In this document: positions 63,449 through 64,000 of the stretch, piece by piece
Layout: the number at the start of each line of letters is the position of its first letter
Position numbering within the stretch: the stretch's first letter is position 1
From: Burkholderiaceae bacterium
GTDB taxonomy: Bacteria; Pseudomonadota; Gammaproteobacteria; Burkholderiales; Burkholderiaceae_C
DNA length: 64,000 nucleotides
Assembly (NCBI GenBank): GCA_030123545.1
Contig: CP126124.1
Coordinates: forward strand, 2,480,001 to 2,544,000
Direction of reading: 5' to 3'
Program-made: the position numbers and the translations under genes
Notes under the pieces: model-generated
What the model was told of the DNA's origin: nothing
Databases searched by the model: none
What the model saw: only the letters and a program-made list of their open reading frames with translations

Positions 63449-64000
63449 TCAACGCTTGGCGGCGATGTCGGCGGCGATGCGCTCTGCGAACGCTTCGACC
63501 GACATCACGCCGAGGTCCGCGTTGCCCCGGGCGCGCACAGCAACGGCACCTGCTGCCCGCTCCTTGTCGCCGACGACCAGGATGTATGGCAGCTTCTGCA
63601 TTGAATGCTCCCGTATTTTATACGTAATTTTCTCATTGCGCAGATCGAGCTCGGCCCTAAGCCCTTGATTTTTCAGCGTTTCAGCGACGGCGTGCGCATA
63701 GTCGGCCTGCGCGTCGGTGATGTTGAGCACCGCGACCTGCACCGGCGCGAGCCAGGCCGGCAGCGCGCCGGCGTGGTGCTCGATCAGCATGCCGATGAAG
63801 CGCTCGAAGCTGCCGACGATCGCGCGGTGCAGCATGACGGGACAATGCCGGGCGCCGTCCTCGCCGACGTATTCGGCATCCAGCCGCTCGGGCATGTTCG
63901 GGTCGACCTGCATCGTCCCGCACTGCCATTCGCGCCCGATCGCGTCCTTCAGCGTGTACTCGACCTTCGGGCCATAGAACGCGCCCTCGCCCGGCGAGAG
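63449..64000 (-). CDS. thrS: Threonine-tRNA ligase, C-terminal part (window edge)
   Basis: About 184 C-terminal residues are present and the gene continues past the window end. The catalytic-domain tail shows DAIGREWQCGTMQVD and CPVMLHRAIVGSFERFIGMLIEH. The anticodon-binding domain follows (LPAWLAPVQVAVLNITD to the AAKR end). It heads the thrS-infC-rpmI-rplT-pheST-ihfA order. Confidence 0.97.
   Translation of the reverse strand, partial: LSPGEGAFYGPKVEYTLKDAIGREWQCGTMQVDPNMPERLDAEYVGEDGARHCPVMLHRAIVGSFERFIGMLIEHHAGALPAWLAPVQVAVLNITDAQADYAHAVAETLKNQGLRAELDLRNEKITYKIREHSMQKLPYILVVGDKERAAGAVAVRARGNADLGVMSVEAFAERIAADIAAKR

Overview
The window is a GC-rich chromosomal segment of a betaproteobacterium. 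The best fit is Burkholderiales, family Comamonadaceae. This is inferred from the phaC-phaA-phaB polyhydroxybutyrate genes, the thrS-infC-rpmI-rplT-pheS-pheT-ihfA-merR-tRNA-Pro order, the moaA-mobA-moeA trio, and short dispersed GCTATT...AATAGC repeats that I associate with that family. No rRNA or CRISPR array was seen. One tRNA gene is present.

Layout. (1) 1-1.8 kb: 3' part of a proton-pumping pyrophosphatase gene with a fused OmpA-like tail. (2) 1.9-12.1 kb: a defence island on the + strand. It holds an HTH regulator, type I restriction-modification genes (hsdR, hsdM, hsdS), and a tightly packed cassette: SLATT/DUF4231 membrane protein, TGT-like protein, Ogg2-like HhH glycosylase, QueC-like enzyme and a ThsB/DUF1863-type TIR protein. 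A Schlafen AlbA_2-type ATPase follows 6 bp later. (3) 12.3-20.9 kb: a molybdenum hydroxylase (two genes), an aldehyde dehydrogenase, an SDR and three molybdenum-cofactor genes. (4) 21.0-23.8 kb: an IS1380-family element broken by an IS3-family element. (5) 23.8-36.4 kb, - strand: one long propionyl-CoA operon (mutase, MeaB, carboxylase subunits, VOC protein) that continues into a three-gene 2-oxoacid oxidoreductase. It is divergent from a GntR/FadR-type regulator. (6) 37.4-42.2 kb: prkA-yeaH-spoVR. (7) 42.4-47.9 kb: dusA, a lipoprotein with a degenerate M14 peptidase domain, a GST, a DsbA-like isomerase and an acrylyl-CoA reductase-like gene. (8) 47.9-51.7 kb: phaC-phaA-phaB. (9) 51.8-57.2 kb: small catabolic and housekeeping enzymes. 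(10) 57.3-64 kb: translation genes, ending inside thrS.

The most interesting part is 7.4-10.7 kb. The QueC + TGT + OGG trio resembles the ancillary genes of type IV CBASS, but no CD-NTase is present. In its place sits a TIR protein with a glycine-rich N terminus, and the cassette opens with a two-helix SLATT protein of the kind proposed as a membrane effector. I infer a TIR-based relative of type IV CBASS in which the 7-deazaguanine machinery acts on the TIR protein. The ATGA/TGATG overlaps between genes support one transcript.

Metabolic theme. Propionyl-CoA carboxylase, the VOC protein, methylmalonyl-CoA mutase and MeaB would carry propionyl-CoA to succinyl-CoA. The Kor-like oxidoreductase could then act on 2-oxoglutarate or another 2-oxoacid with NAD(P)-linked electron transfer. 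PHB synthesis stores surplus acetyl-CoA. The molybdenum hydroxylase lies beside genes that make its cofactor.
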